The position numbers and the translations under genes were made by a program. The notes under the pieces were generated by a model that made no database searches, was not told the origin of the DNA, and saw only the letters and a program-made list of their open reading frames with translations. Shown piece after piece: positions 1-9,583 of a stretch of 64,000 nt of DNA (position 1 is the first letter of the stretch; each line of letters opens with the position of its first letter). Origin of the DNA: Tranzscheliella williamsii. Lineage: Eukaryota; Basidiomycota; Ustilaginomycetes; Ustilaginales; Ustilaginaceae. The DNA lies in NCBI GenBank assembly GCA_023212725.1, contig JALBYF010000013.1, forward strand, positions 186,001-250,000. Direction: 5' to 3'.

Positions 1-1
1 A

Positions 2-1090
2 ATGGCGTCTTCGCGATTTGGTGAAGGTCTGCGTACCACTCCCATTGCCTCCTCCTCGGAGATGGGTGTGGATCCGATCGAAAACGAGTCGCCGGAGGAC
101 TGGGTACAGATGAGGATCATCGAAGGATGGAGTCACGGGTTCTTGCAGATGTCAACCTTGATGCCAGAGGCTAAGCAGGTGATCTCGTTCTTGGGCACTT
201 GGATGTCGCTGGTCTTCGAAGAGTGCAGCGACAAGATCGAAGCCGAACGGGCGACAGCGGAGGAGAGCAAGCGCCCATCTGTCCCACAGCAGCCTTCCTT
301 ACATCGAGCCAGGGTATCTCCTTCTGCGGCAGCCGCTGCTGACGTGTCGATGCGAGATCTGCCCGCCTCACGCAGCCAACGTTCTCCCTTGCCGGGCGAG
401 TCAGACACACAGGCGGATGCACAAGACGCTCCCGGTAACATTCCTGCCAGTGTTGCCACGTCTTCCGCTATCGATGCCGTTACCAACGCTGTGCAGGAGA
501 ATGATGCCGACGATGAAGAGGATGACGGCCCGCTCATGGTACTTCCCAAGGGTGGACGCCGGCTCTCCAATCGCAACTTCAGCCCGAGTTCTGCCTCGCG
601 CCTTGCCGTTTCCGGTGGCGGTGGATCCGAGGCCTCGCCTTCGCGGAAGCTCAAAGATCTGACGGCCTCTCCCGTCCCACCCCAGATCGAAGCCCTCCGG
701 GCCGAAACACACAATAGCCGTGCTCCCCGCAACGGTGGAGCCTCGCTGAGCGATAGCGAAACCGGCACGCCGGGCAACCCGCACCCGCACAGCCACGTGA
801 CGCCAGGAAGGGCTGATAGCGAGTCGAACCTGCCGCACAAGTCGTCGAGCCACTCGACGACGCGTCGCGGATCCAAGAACAGCGCAACACAGCTAGACGA
901 CAAGTACCGATCCATGCTGGTGGAAGAGACCAGCCTGCTGGCGCGTCGGCGCGACGACGTGATGTACGGGCTGGAAGACAACACGGCCGTCGTGCCATCC
1001 GACGAAGAGGACGAGCCCCGCCACAACCATGCATCCGCCGCCGGATTGCCACAGCATACCTCTCAAGACGCCTCGACAGGAAGCTCGTAG
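2..1090 (+). CDS. Unrecognised Ser/Pro-rich protein, probably 5'-partial
   Basis: An open frame of 362 codons runs from the window edge to a TAG at 1088-1090. The ATG at position 2 may be an internal Met, because the upstream sequence lies outside the window. The first 80 or so residues look folded, with hydrophobic and aromatic residues and the motif GWSHGFLQM near residue 42. The rest is low-complexity Ser/Pro/Ala with acidic runs (DDEEDDGP, SDEEDE), typical of a disordered tail. I do not recognise the family and assign no function. The frame is far longer and more protein-like than the antisense frames over the same bases. Confidence 0.55.
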   Translation: MASSRFGEGLRTTPIASSSEMGVDPIENESPEDWVQMRIIEGWSHGFLQMSTLMPEAKQVISFLGTWMSLVFEECSDKIEAERATAEESKRPSVPQQPSLHRARVSPSAAAAADVSMRDLPASRSQRSPLPGESDTQADAQDAPGNIPASVATSSAIDAVTNAVQENDADDEEDDGPLMVLPKGGRRLSNRNFSPSSASRLAVSGGGGSEASPSRKLKDLTASPVPPQIEALRAETHNSRAPRNGGASLSDSETGTPGNPHPHSHVTPGRADSESNLPHKSSSHSTTRRGSKNSATQLDDKYRSMLVEETSLLARRRDDVMYGLEDNTAVVPSDEEDEPRHNHASAAGLPQHTSQDASTGSS

Positions 1091-1371
1091 CATTATGCCG
1101 TCAACGCCGTAGCTACCCTAGCAGCCGAGTAGCTCTCATCGCAGGGAACGTGTAGACACTTCTCTATCCCTCATGTAGACCGTCTGAAATCATCGGTGTC
1201 GACACCTGCATTTGCCCATGTGTCTGTCCAACTGGAAGCCTGTCCCGATGTGTGCAAGCACGCAGACCGCAGATACCGCCGACGTGGTACAGCATGGCCA
1301 AGATGTACGGACGCCATGCGAACACGTAACATGTGTATATAATTTAAATAATAACGTGACGTAAAGAAGCT

Positions 1372-1470
1372 GCGGTTGTCGTATAGTGGTTATTATGTAA
1401 CCTTCCCACTCGTTCTTCGTGGAAGAGAGGGCCCAGGTTAAGGTCGCGGGTTCGAACCCCGCCGGCCGCA
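1372..1470 (+). tRNA. tRNA-Gly(CCC) with a 26-nt intron
   Basis: The molecule folds by hand into a full cloverleaf. The acceptor stem is GCGGTTG at 1372-1378 paired with CGGCCGC at 1463-1469, with discriminator A1470. U8 and a D arm with GG follow. The anticodon stem is TAACC at 1398-1402 paired with GGTTA at 1436-1440. The anticodon CCC is at 1405-1407 with A37 at 1408. An intron occupies 1409-1434, directly after position 37 where eukaryotic tRNA introns sit, and its GGG near the 3' end could pair with the anticodon. The T arm is GCGGG-TTCGAAC-CCCGC. Spliced length is 73 nt, normal for tRNA-Gly. The glycine identity follows from the CCC anticodon and the resemblance to eukaryotic tRNA-Gly. 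Confidence 0.88.
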
Positions 1471-1477
1471 CCAGACC

Positions 1478-1490
1478 TTTTTTTTTTTTT
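1478..1490 (+). terminator. Pol III oligo-T terminator of the tRNA gene
   Basis: An uninterrupted run of about 13 T residues starts eight bases after the end of the tRNA-Gly gene. This is the standard RNA polymerase III stop signal and supports an active tRNA gene on the + strand. Confidence 0.85.
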
Positions 1491-1951
1491 GTCGGATCCT
1501 TTTTGGCTGATTAACATCGTCGCCACCGCTACTGAGGGCCAGATCCTTGGATGATACTTGATCAGATGGCAAGATGGGAGCCTGTCCATCTCGCCTGGGA
1601 TCGAGATGGAGGATGGTTCTGGCCTCGCAATGAGCAACTCGAGCCGCTCTAGTGCGAATCAAAGCAGTTTCAAGGATTTCTCAGTGGGTCGCGACTTGCT
1701 AAGCCTTTTCCACGCCTTCCCTCGGATCCTGTTGGGATGCATTGCACCGTTTGCCGTATCCTCTTCGAGGCCGACCCGCGTAGAGTAACAACAAAATACA
1801 GCGTCCGTGTCAGGTAGCAGAAAGAGGGCGCGCTTCTCTCTTTCTCGTCTTGATCGCCTTACTGATGACCCGACTCTATGGACTCCAAGCTGTCTCACAC
1901 CGCAACGCAACTGAAGCATGACACCATCGACACGGGCCTGGAACAAGGAAT
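1491..1951. other. Intergenic, 3' flank of the sirtuin gene
   Basis: This 461-base stretch lies between the tRNA gene and the stop codon of the sirtuin gene. It holds only short frames without family resemblance. I see no further RNA gene or repeat. Confidence 0.5.
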
Positions 1952-3133
1952 TTAACTGCTGACGACGCCTCTGCGCTGGTTGGGTACAACAGTAACTCCC
2001 GAGGTGAGCAGGGAGTGAAGGACCTTGTCCGTGCGCTCGCGGCCGTTGCTAAGGAGCGCGGCGGCGCGGGCGAGGACGTCGGAGGAGGCGAGTTCGATCT
2101 TGTCGGGGACGAGCGGGTCGGCTCTGGTGGGGCCGATGTTGAGCAGGAGGAGGGGGGTGTGGTGGAGGGCGGCGTGCTTGACGAGACGAAAGGCGGAGTA
2201 GGTGGCGAGGCTGGTGCCGACGAAGAGAATTGCGTTGGCGTTGTCGACCATGCGGAACGAGTGGTCGCGCAGGCGCGCGGGCACTGACTCGCCAAAGAAG
2301 ACCACGGCGGGCTTCAGCACGCCGCCGCAGGCGGGGCAGGCCGGGTAGCGAAACGTCGAGTAGTCGACGTTGTGTAGCTCCACGTCGCCGTCGGGGTTGG
2401 TCCTGGGCTCGCGGCCGGTGGTGGCGAGCTCGGCCTGCAGCTCCGCCCAGGCCGGATTGAGCCGCGTCAGTTCGTCCTGGAATGCGCCGCGCGAGCCGCG
2501 GAAGCCGCAGCCGTGCGCGTAGCTGGCGCCCGTCGGCGTATAGTCGTCGCGCGCCGCGCGCAGCGGCTTCGCCTCGGCCGTCAGCGCATCGTACAGCGCC
2601 GCGTCCACCGGCCCCGCCCCGCCCGCGCGCCACCCCTCCGGACTGGCAACACACACTACGTGGCGCAGCGTTCCATGCAGTTCCAAAATCGTGCTCGCAG
2701 CCACGCTCGCCGACGGCGTCGCCGCATGGTGCAGGCTGTCCACATTCTGCGTGATCAGCTCCGGCACATACCCAAGCCGCTGCAGCGCCGCGATGCTAAA
2801 GTGGGTCCGGTTCGGCCGCGCAGTCCGCACCGGCGGAAAGCCCAGGTAGGAACGCGAAAAATAACGCTGCCGCGCAAGATGCCCCTTGGCCGACACATCG
2901 ATAAACTCGTGGTAGAAGATCGGCCGGTACGTGGTGTGCACCGTGTAGTGCCCGTTCTCCCCGCGGTACGGCGCGATGCCCGAGTCCACCGACGCCCCCG
3001 CCCCCGTCATGATCAGCCCCTTGCCCTTGGCAGACGAGAGGAACTCGGCAACCCGGCTCGCCGCCGCCTCGAGCGTGTACTCGACCACAGCGCGCGGCGC
3101 CTGCTTCGGGATCGACGGAATCGAGATCCTCAT
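1952..3133 (-). CDS. SIRT4-like sirtuin, NAD+-dependent protein deacylase/ADP-ribosyltransferase
   Basis: The 393-residue frame starts at an ATG at 3133. It shows the sirtuin signature set: the NAD-binding TGAGASVDSGIAPYRG at residues 43-58, TQNVDSLHH at 128-136, the catalytic His in LHGT (His153), FFGES near 279-283 and GTSLATYSAFR. The order and the LNPAW and CGGVLKPAVVFFGE motifs fit class II (SIRT4-like) sirtuins, which usually act in mitochondria. A targeting peptide is not obvious here. Zinc ligands appear to be C161, C209, C266 and C269; the first pair is split by an in-frame insertion of roughly 45 residues. A transposon sits 246 bp upstream of the start codon and may have displaced promoter sequence. 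Confidence 0.85.
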   Translation of the reverse strand: MRISIPSIPKQAPRAVVEYTLEAAASRVAEFLSSAKGKGLIMTGAGASVDSGIAPYRGENGHYTVHTTYRPIFYHEFIDVSAKGHLARQRYFSRSYLGFPPVRTARPNRTHFSIAALQRLGYVPELITQNVDSLHHAATPSASVAASTILELHGTLRHVVCVASPEGWRAGGAGPVDAALYDALTAEAKPLRAARDDYTPTGASYAHGCGFRGSRGAFQDELTRLNPAWAELQAELATTGREPRTNPDGDVELHNVDYSTFRYPACPACGGVLKPAVVFFGESVPARLRDHSFRMVDNANAILFVGTSLATYSAFRLVKHAALHHTPLLLLNIGPTRADPLVPDKIELASSDVLARAAALLSNGRERTDKVLHSLLTSGVTVVPNQRRGVVSS

Positions 3134-3371
3134 CCTGCGCTCCAGTCCGGGCGCCCGTGCTCGCAGCGTGTGCCGCTCGTGCGACTGCCACTCGCCGTTT
3201 CTGCCGTTCGCGACGAGGCTGTAACCAGCGCTGTACTGCTCCTCCGGTAGGTTGGTTGTAGAAGTGCAAGAACTGGCGTCCAGCCATACCGAGGCTTAGG
3301 CAACATGGCATGCATGTATCAAGTGGAGGCATAATGGTAGAATCAGATCGTAAACTGACAAAAATGGCCAT

Positions 3372-3379
3372 TAATTGGC
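3372..3379. repeat. Left target site duplication (TAATTGGC) of the MULE
   Basis: The 8-mer TAATTGGC directly abuts the outer end of the left terminal inverted repeat. It is repeated exactly at 11753-11760 outside the right repeat. Mutator-superfamily elements make 8-11 bp target duplications. Confidence 0.93.
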
Positions 3380-3459
3380 GGGAAATGATTCATCGACCCG
3401 CTAACTCGCTAACCCGACCCGGATTCCCGATTAGCGATCGCGCGTGATTCAATCTTACA
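3380..3459 (+). repeat. Left terminal inverted repeat of the MULE, 80 bp
   Basis: All 80 bases match the reverse complement of 11673-11752. One mismatch follows at 3460, then four more matching bases. The repeat is rich in short motifs such as GCTAACTCGCTAACCCG and contains CGATCGCGCG. Confidence 0.95.
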
Positions 3460-3763
3460 ACGAACAACCTGCTTTCGTTCAGCAGTCAATCAACTCCCAC
3501 CTTCCAGTATGTCATTGACGTAACATTGCCTTTGGTTGCGAGCTACGGAACAGCAATACAAGTGTGAGAATGACTAGAAGCGCCAGAGGAGCCAAGCAAG
3601 AAGCTTGATGAGGTGGACGAGCAGGACAAGCAGGATATGAACGATGTGCAGGACGAGCGCTATCACAAGCTGGACAAGGCGGAAAAGCGCTGCCAGCAGC
3701 ATGACGTACGAGGGTTAGAAGAGCGCGGCGAGGATAGCGGAGCGATGATAGCTGGGCGAGGAG

Positions 3764-3915
3764 AGCTCAGCTAGGAGAGCTCAGCTAGGAGAGCTCAGCG
3801 AGGAGAGGTCCGCGAGGTGAGGTCGGCGAGGATAGCTCAGCGACAAAGCTCAGCGAGGAGAGCTCAGCGACAAAGCTCAGCGAGGAGAGCTCAGCGACAA
3901 AGCTCAGCGAGGAGA
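3764..3915. repeat. GA-rich tandem repeats inside the MULE (14-bp and 27-bp units)
   Basis: Three 14-bp units of the form AGCTCAGCTAGGAG occur at 3764-3805. A 27-bp unit then repeats about 2.8 times at 3841-3915, each unit containing two AGCTCAGCGA cores. Looser GAGGAGG-type copies continue to about 4020. No open frame of note crosses the array. It lies between the left TIR and the stop of the first cargo gene. Confidence 0.85.
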
Positions 3916-4136
3916 GGTCGGTCAGCGAGGATAGGGAGGCGAGCGGGGTGAGGAGGTCGGCGTTGAAGAGCTGGAGGAGGTTGGCGTTGTAGAGCTCGGT
4001 GAGGAGGTTGGAGAGCGGAGGAGAGCGACACGCAGGTTGGCGGTGCGCTAGGAGCTTGCTAGCGATACTGCGGATCGGCGAGCGTGATGCAGATGGTTGA
4101 CGGCAATGCGCATTTGTTTGCGTTTAGAGACACGAG

Positions 4137-5758
4137 CTAGCGAAGGGGGGCAACACTGTCGTATGATCCTCCACGAAAGCCAACAGCGTTCCAGATGATG
4201 TCTATGAACTGTCGTTCATAGAAGCGAAGCTGGAGATCTCCGCTTGCTGTTGTATGATTGTAGTGTCGCGCAACACGATGAACAAGATCTTGAAGTGCCA
4301 CCACCGCTGTGTGAGCGAGAGACTTGTCGTCGGGGTCCGGCAGATTGGTGTAGAAGGATTCGGGCACTTGCAGGCTGACTGACAAGTCAGCATGCGGAGA
4401 CGGCTCTAGCAACGATTGCCCGGAGCCCAGTGGCACAGTCCCAAAGCTGGAAATCCTTCCAGGGACATGATGAGGATGGTTGAGCTGATCTCCTGACCGC
4501 GGAAAGCGGTTGCCTGACTGTTGGCCTAATCTTGCACTTGTTCTTGATTGCGTCCTTATCCGAGTAGGGGATGGTGTGCTTGAAGCGCTGCTGGCAGTGT
4601 TGTCCGCGGCAGTGGTGTCAACGTCTGGTGTTGGCGAGCTTTGGCGGTTAGGTTGGGCCAAGCCATGCTCTGCGCCAACTGCTGCCGTCACTGCAGGCAC
4701 CCTAGGCCCCATCTTGTCATACCTGCGGTGTCCATATACGTAGACGTTGCCATATATTTGTCGGTCGGCTTCATCCATTGAGAGACCATCAACATCTACC
4801 AGCCTCCACCACCGCGATACCCGCTCAGGCCTGAACCACTCCTTGAGATGGCATTGTATACCGTTGCGAGTCCTAGAGGAGCAGTTTTGGCAACGTTCCA
4901 TAAAGCGGCTTGGATCCACACCAGGGCACTCGTCACCATGCTGTATGCAGACAATACATGGTGTTCCATGCCGGTCCCATATCAGTTGCCGGGCCTCTAC
5001 GTAAGATTGTCGCCGAATGGACTCTCTGGAGTCGGTGTGTTGAGCTTCAGTTGCTGGTGTGGGCAGCACTGCGGACGCGGATGGTGTTGCTGGCGTTGGT
5101 GTTGCTGCTGGTAAGGGTGTTGTTGCTGATACGGACGGCGTTGCTGGTGTTGCTGCTGGTGTTGATGTTGCTGCTGGTATGTGTGTTGCTGCTGGTGCGG
5201 ACGGCGCTGCTAGTGTTGGGTGAGAGCTTGTCAACAGAGCCACAATCTCCTCATATTCGAACTGCCTTTAGACTCACAGTGTTCTGCTGCTGTTCGAAGA
5301 CGTCGTGTCTTGTGTACATGGTGTCGACCACTTCCAGGACTGGATGCATATGGACTTGATCTTGCTCTCCGGCGGCGGAGCATGCTTCGATCATGCTGAA
5401 GACTGATAGACGAAGCGTTGGTTCTTGTACTTGAACTGTAGCTCACCTCTGTTGCCGGACTGTTGACTACGCTTGTTGCAGGAACACTTGAGCCGGTAAC
5501 AAGCCTCGGCCCATCAACGGGTGTGACGACACCAGAGCTACACTCACGCTGGTCCTGTGTTGAAGTATTGTCGCTCTGGTCGGCAGCATCCTGACGAAGC
5601 AAGGTATCTTCGTGGTCGTCGTCCTCGTCGCCAGAGCTTTGACTGTCGACCTCTCCTGATCTGCTTGCAGCTTGCATCCCTCCAGTATCCGTTGAGCCAG
5701 ACTCCGAGGACTGTCGTAGGGGCAGCCGTATGACGATGTTGGAGCATGTGCTGCCCAT
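4137..5758 (-). CDS. MULE cargo protein 1, Zn2Cys6-like cluster, spliced
   Basis: The model joins exon 5758-5278 and exon 5209-4137, with a 68-nt intron (GTGAGT...CACTAG, phase 1), giving 517 residues. An alternative upstream ATG lies at 5911. The N-terminal exon is Ser/Asp-rich and ends in a basic tract (MLRRRRARS onward). The second exon begins with Ala/Thr/Pro repeats and then a conserved block of about 100 residues containing C-X2-C-X6-C-X11-C-X2-C-X9-C. This matches the fungal Zn2Cys6 binuclear cluster except that the last spacing is one longer than usual. The C-terminal block (RFYERQFIDIIWNAVGFRGG) is also shared with cargo gene 2. DNA binding is inferred, and no known family was recognised. 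Confidence 0.65.
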
Positions 5759-6193
5759 TTCTATGGACAAGACGGGATGTTGATGGAGCAGAGTGAGGAC
5801 ACGGAGATGTAAGACAAAGCGCGTAAATGCAGGGTCTGAATGCGGATCAAAATGCGGGACAAAAGACGTGTGAAATATCCGCCCATGCTTTGTGTCACTG
5901 CAACGAATCATTCACTTAGATAGCACAACCGCAGTTCGAGGGTAGAGGCACTTGGATGAGAACGAGTGCTAGCCGTACATTGATGTTGCCTGGCGCTTGC
6001 TCATGATCTTGTCTGCTGTGCTTGGTATGGTTACAGTACAGTATGACACGACACCACAGGAACAATGTTGTGGGATACGGAGACTTTCAATCACTCAATG
6101 ACTGCATGGTTTGACGCTGTCGGTTGATCTTGGGTTAACCTCGCTTGTATACAGGATTGCGGGGGGTGAACAAAAGGCTTGCTTGGCACTCAC

Positions 6194-6331
6194 GGGAAGG
6201 CTGCCCATGCACTCTGTCAGGATCCCGACTAGACCTAGGATGCCACCCAGCTCCTGAGCTACTGCGGTTTGAGCGTCGGTGCTCAAGATAATTGCTCTTG
6301 ATGCGATCTCCTGATTTCGATGACAGTATCG
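6194..6331 (-). CDS. Possible exon of a third MULE cargo gene
   Basis: On the - strand, an open segment of 46 codons lies between an acceptor-like GTCTAG (6332-6337) and a donor GTGAGT (starting at 6193). It encodes a helix-like stretch including QTAVAQELGGILGLVGIL. It could belong to the gene modelled at 6665-7299 or to a 5' extension of cargo gene 1. I could not connect it in frame with certainty. Confidence 0.3.
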
Positions 6332-6664
6332 CTAGACAGATGCAGGAGCAAGAGAGCGATAGTCTGCACAAGATCGTCGGCGATAGTCAGGCTGATCGAG
6401 TTTTCGCCTCACATCTGTAGAAGCGTCGTGTTTCCTTTAGCTTGAGGAGCAAAGCAGATGAGACCTGGTTGTAAGAAAGAGTCGTGGGTTTGGGTTGCCC
6501 AAAGAATCTCTCAGTTGGATCGTGATGGCAGCGCAGGTCTTGAACAGATGTTCCACCGGGTCACCATCAAGCGCTGTTAACTCGTGAGGCAACGGTTGAA
6601 GAGCTGAAAGCAAAGCATCAAAGCGGAGAAAGCGATCGAAGGCCCGGCGATGCGATTCTTTCCT

Positions 6665-7299
6665 TTATCTCTGCCGTCCCCAGACCTTCGATCGGCCAGC
6701 ATCGCCGTCGAGTGATCGCCGTGTTCGACCCGTTAGGGTTGTATTGAAGTCTGTGCACAAGTTCACGTTGAGCCAAAGCAGGATCACTTGAGTGATGGCT
6801 CGCATCGTTTTGAGCTCTTCTTCTTCGTTTAAACCTATGTCTATGCCGATGATCCTGGGAAATTGGGAAGAAGCCTGTAATGGAAGCTGAAGCTTCGGTG
6901 CAACAATTCGGAGAGCTTTATCAACCATACCGAAGACCTCCTGATCGGGTTTCGAAAGATGGCATCAGCGTCTACAATCTTCTGAATTCGACAAACCTCT
7001 TGTTACTCACTTGGATGTGCCCGAAGCAGAGCTCACGCCACGCAAGTAGGGTGATGCATTGCGTCGTTGAGTGAAGCTGTTGTGGCCCAAGAGAGTTGGT
7101 CTTCCAAGCGTAAGGTTTCCTTGTGGCTTCTCTGACCATCTGTTGTGATTGAAGTGCGGCCACCAGATCGGGCATGATGACAGTTTTAAGGGCCATACCC
7201 GCTGCCACCATAACTTGAAGAAGACAGAACTCGTGACTAGAGTTGGTGTAGGCCCGCATGAATAGCTGCTCCAATCCGCTCGTATATGTGCGCTCTGTG
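6665..7299 (-). CDS. Possible third MULE cargo gene, exons incomplete
   Basis: Two segments on the - strand look coding and splice in frame. One runs from an acceptor near 7299 to 7011; the other is 6940-6665, ending at a stop. They are separated by a 70-nt intron, 7010-6941 (GTGAGT...GATCAG, phase 0). The product has an alternating hydrophobic pattern (for example VMVAAGMALKTVIMPDLV and RIIGIDIGLNEEEELK) but no motif I recognise. A further donor-acceptor pair upstream (GTAAGT near 7344, CTCACAG near 7300) suggests a 5' exon, but its phase did not give a clean join. No start codon is assigned. A decayed gene is also possible. Confidence 0.38.
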
Positions 7300-7459
7300 A
7301 GTATCTCTCCCTACGTTCCAGGCAACCTTGGCTCTTACTTACAGTTCGTTATACGACCAAATTGAGGAGCGGAAGCGAATTGTAGGCTAACTCACCAGAT
7401 CATCGTTGTTACTTGTTATGTACACTGACCAGCGACGGAGCTGTTGAGTTAGGGTAGCG

Positions 7460-8982
7460 CTACTCAAGCGGGACGACGCTGTCGTACGAACCACCCCTGA
7501 AGCCTGCGGCCTTCCAGATGGTGTCGATGAATTGCCGTTCGTAGAATCGGATCTGATGTGCTTGACTTGCTCTGCTATGGTCATAGCGTTTTGCAAGCAA
7601 GTGAAGAAGAGCTTGAAGTGCCTCAATTGCTGTGTGAGCGAAGACCTTTTCATCAGGGATAGGGAGGTTTATGTAACAGGACTCGGGTGCTTGCAGGGTT
7701 ACGGCGAGGTCAGCATAAGGAGACACGTGCAGTACTCGATCATTGGCGTTGCTTGACGACGCCGCAACACTAGACTGTCTTGCGCTGGGACGAAGAGGCT
7801 GTGCCTGAGTGTTGCTTGATGTAGCCCTTGCTTGCGACCTAGCCTGCACTCTTGCTTGTGCTCGTGTCTGGACAGGTGAAAGGAGAGGTGAAGCAGTGCT
7901 AGCGCTGCTTGAACTGCCATTTGAGATTGCCGGAAGCATGCTTGTATTGCTGGAAAGAACAGGAGGGTTTGTCCTCAGCGCGTTCGAGTCCATCTTGTCA
8001 TATCGATGATGACCAAAGACGTAGACTCTTCCGTAGACGACCCTGTCGGCCTCATCCATAGAAAAGCCCTCCACGTCCACCAACCTCCACCAGTGCGACA
8101 CCCGTTTGGCCTTGAACCATTCCTTGAGATGGCATGCTGCGCCGTTGCGTGTCCTTGAAGAGCAGTTTTGGCAACGTTCCATGAACCGCTTTGGGTCGAT
8201 TCCGGGGCAGTGATCCCCATGGCGTTCGCAGACCGCGCAATGTGTCCCATGCCGATCCCAAATCAACTGACGAGCTCGTGCACATGACTGTTGTCGAGCG
8301 CTATTCCCACCCGGCGATGACAGTTGAGCATTGCTGGCTTGTGGCGGTGGCGAAGGAGTTGGCGGTGAAGGAATCCGGGACGTGTCTGCTGGTGCCGCTG
8401 CAGTCAAACTTGATGGCGTTGTTCGGGCGGTCAACTGCAGTGCTGTTGGGTCCGTCAACTGCTGCGGCACTGGAGTTGCCCTTGCGGTCGTCAACTGCAG
8501 CGATGTCGTGTCTGCCAACTGCAGCGGCTGTGAAAGCCCTAGTTCAGAGCTTGGCGTGACGCCTGCATCAAGAAGAGCAACAGATGCTGTGAGTATCATC
8601 GTTGGTTGTCATGCACAAAGGATGCGCAACTACTTACGACAGCTTTCTGATCTTGAACGGCCCGGCGGCCTGCCTCTGCCGCATCGACCAAATCCAGGAC
8701 GTAAGTGCTTACGCTTTGGACGGCCTCGGCAAACTGATACGCTTCCAACATCCGTGTCAGCATCGCTTGATGAGGAATCAACTCTTGAACGAACTGTGGA
8801 GGCGACGGTGCTTGCGCTTGCTGAATGCTCACTGTTAGGGAGCATGCCGTTATTGCTGCTGGAGGCTGCGTCAGGGTTTGCTCAGGGTTAGCTCAGCGAC
8901 CAGCAACCTACGACAGCAGCTCGACTTGCTTACCTGAAGTTGGGCCGCTATCTTCCGGTGTGTTGGTATGTTGGATTAGCAT
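7460..8982 (-). CDS. MULE cargo protein 2, Zn2Cys6-like cluster, paralogue of cargo protein 1
   Basis: The best model has three exons: 8982-8934, 8865-8638 and 8586-7460, with introns of 68 and 51 nt, both phase 1, giving 467 residues. The N-terminus is Ser-rich and then basic (RGRPKRKHLRPGFG), followed by a Thr/Gln/Leu-rich repeat and the conserved block with C-X2-C-X6-C-X11-C-X2-C-X9-C, the same spacing as cargo 1. About three quarters of that block is identical by eye (for example RFMERCQNCSSRTRNG in both). The C-terminal block RFYERQFIDTIWKAAGFRGG also matches. Both paralogues have a basic tract just before a phase-1 intron, which supports this model. A competing frame at 8640-8832 looks helical but has no start and needs a different acceptor. 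Confidence 0.62.
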
Positions 8983-9583
8983 ATTGTCCTGGAGGAGAAC
9001 ATGCGTGGTTGTATGGTGGAGTTAGGGGAGGTGATGGTGGTGCGAAAGGAAACGCTTAATGAATGTACAAGCAGCTAAGCACAATGGCGGAAGGAAAGAC
9101 AACGAAGCATTACGGATGGCAGAGGTGCGGAAACAAAGCAAAATGCAGGGTCCAAATGTGTGTCGTGAAGTTGCGACAAAAAGGGACCAAGCATGGGGTA
9201 TGCTTGCTATACTGTTCCTGCACATGTGAGCTCCATGATCGTGCTCTTTACGCCTGTCCTAGCATCTCACTTCCGCTTGTACATGTTGAGGTCTGTCACC
9301 AGACTGGGCTCGAGTATGGCAGGTCGCTTGAGCGACGGATCTAAAAGCAGGTTGCTCAAGCGCTGTATTAAAAGAGGTCGTCGCTCGTGCGTTGTTCACC
9401 AGGACATCAACATGTCGTCTGTCAACCACTCTTCTCCACGGCTGAGCTGCCATCACACCTGCCAGAAACAAACACTAGCTATTGCACAACACGCCCCAGT
9501 AGGTAAACATAATCTAATTTCTTGACTTGTACGCACTGGTGCTGAATGGCTAGCTCAACACCGTAGAAACCTCTACAAACGAT
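8983..9583. other. MULE internal spacer between cargo gene 2 and the transposase
   Basis: About 600 bases separate the 5' end of cargo gene 2 from the stop codon of the transposase gene. Only short frames without family resemblance occur. It should hold the cargo gene 2 promoter and the transposase 3' end. Confidence 0.5.

Noticed and set aside
133..1026. 297-codon antisense frame opposite the first gene
   Set aside because: It has no ATG-led protein features and mirrors the GC-rich codon pattern of the + frame.
3764..3915. Repeat array considered as CRISPR-like
   Set aside because: Units are contiguous without unique spacers, and the genome is eukaryotic; it is a minisatellite.
8596..8832. 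Helix-like frame overlapping the 5' exons of cargo gene 2
   Set aside because: It has no ATG and needs a different acceptor. The alternative frame has a start, consistent phases and an N-terminal layout like cargo gene 1. I keep it as a lesser possibility.
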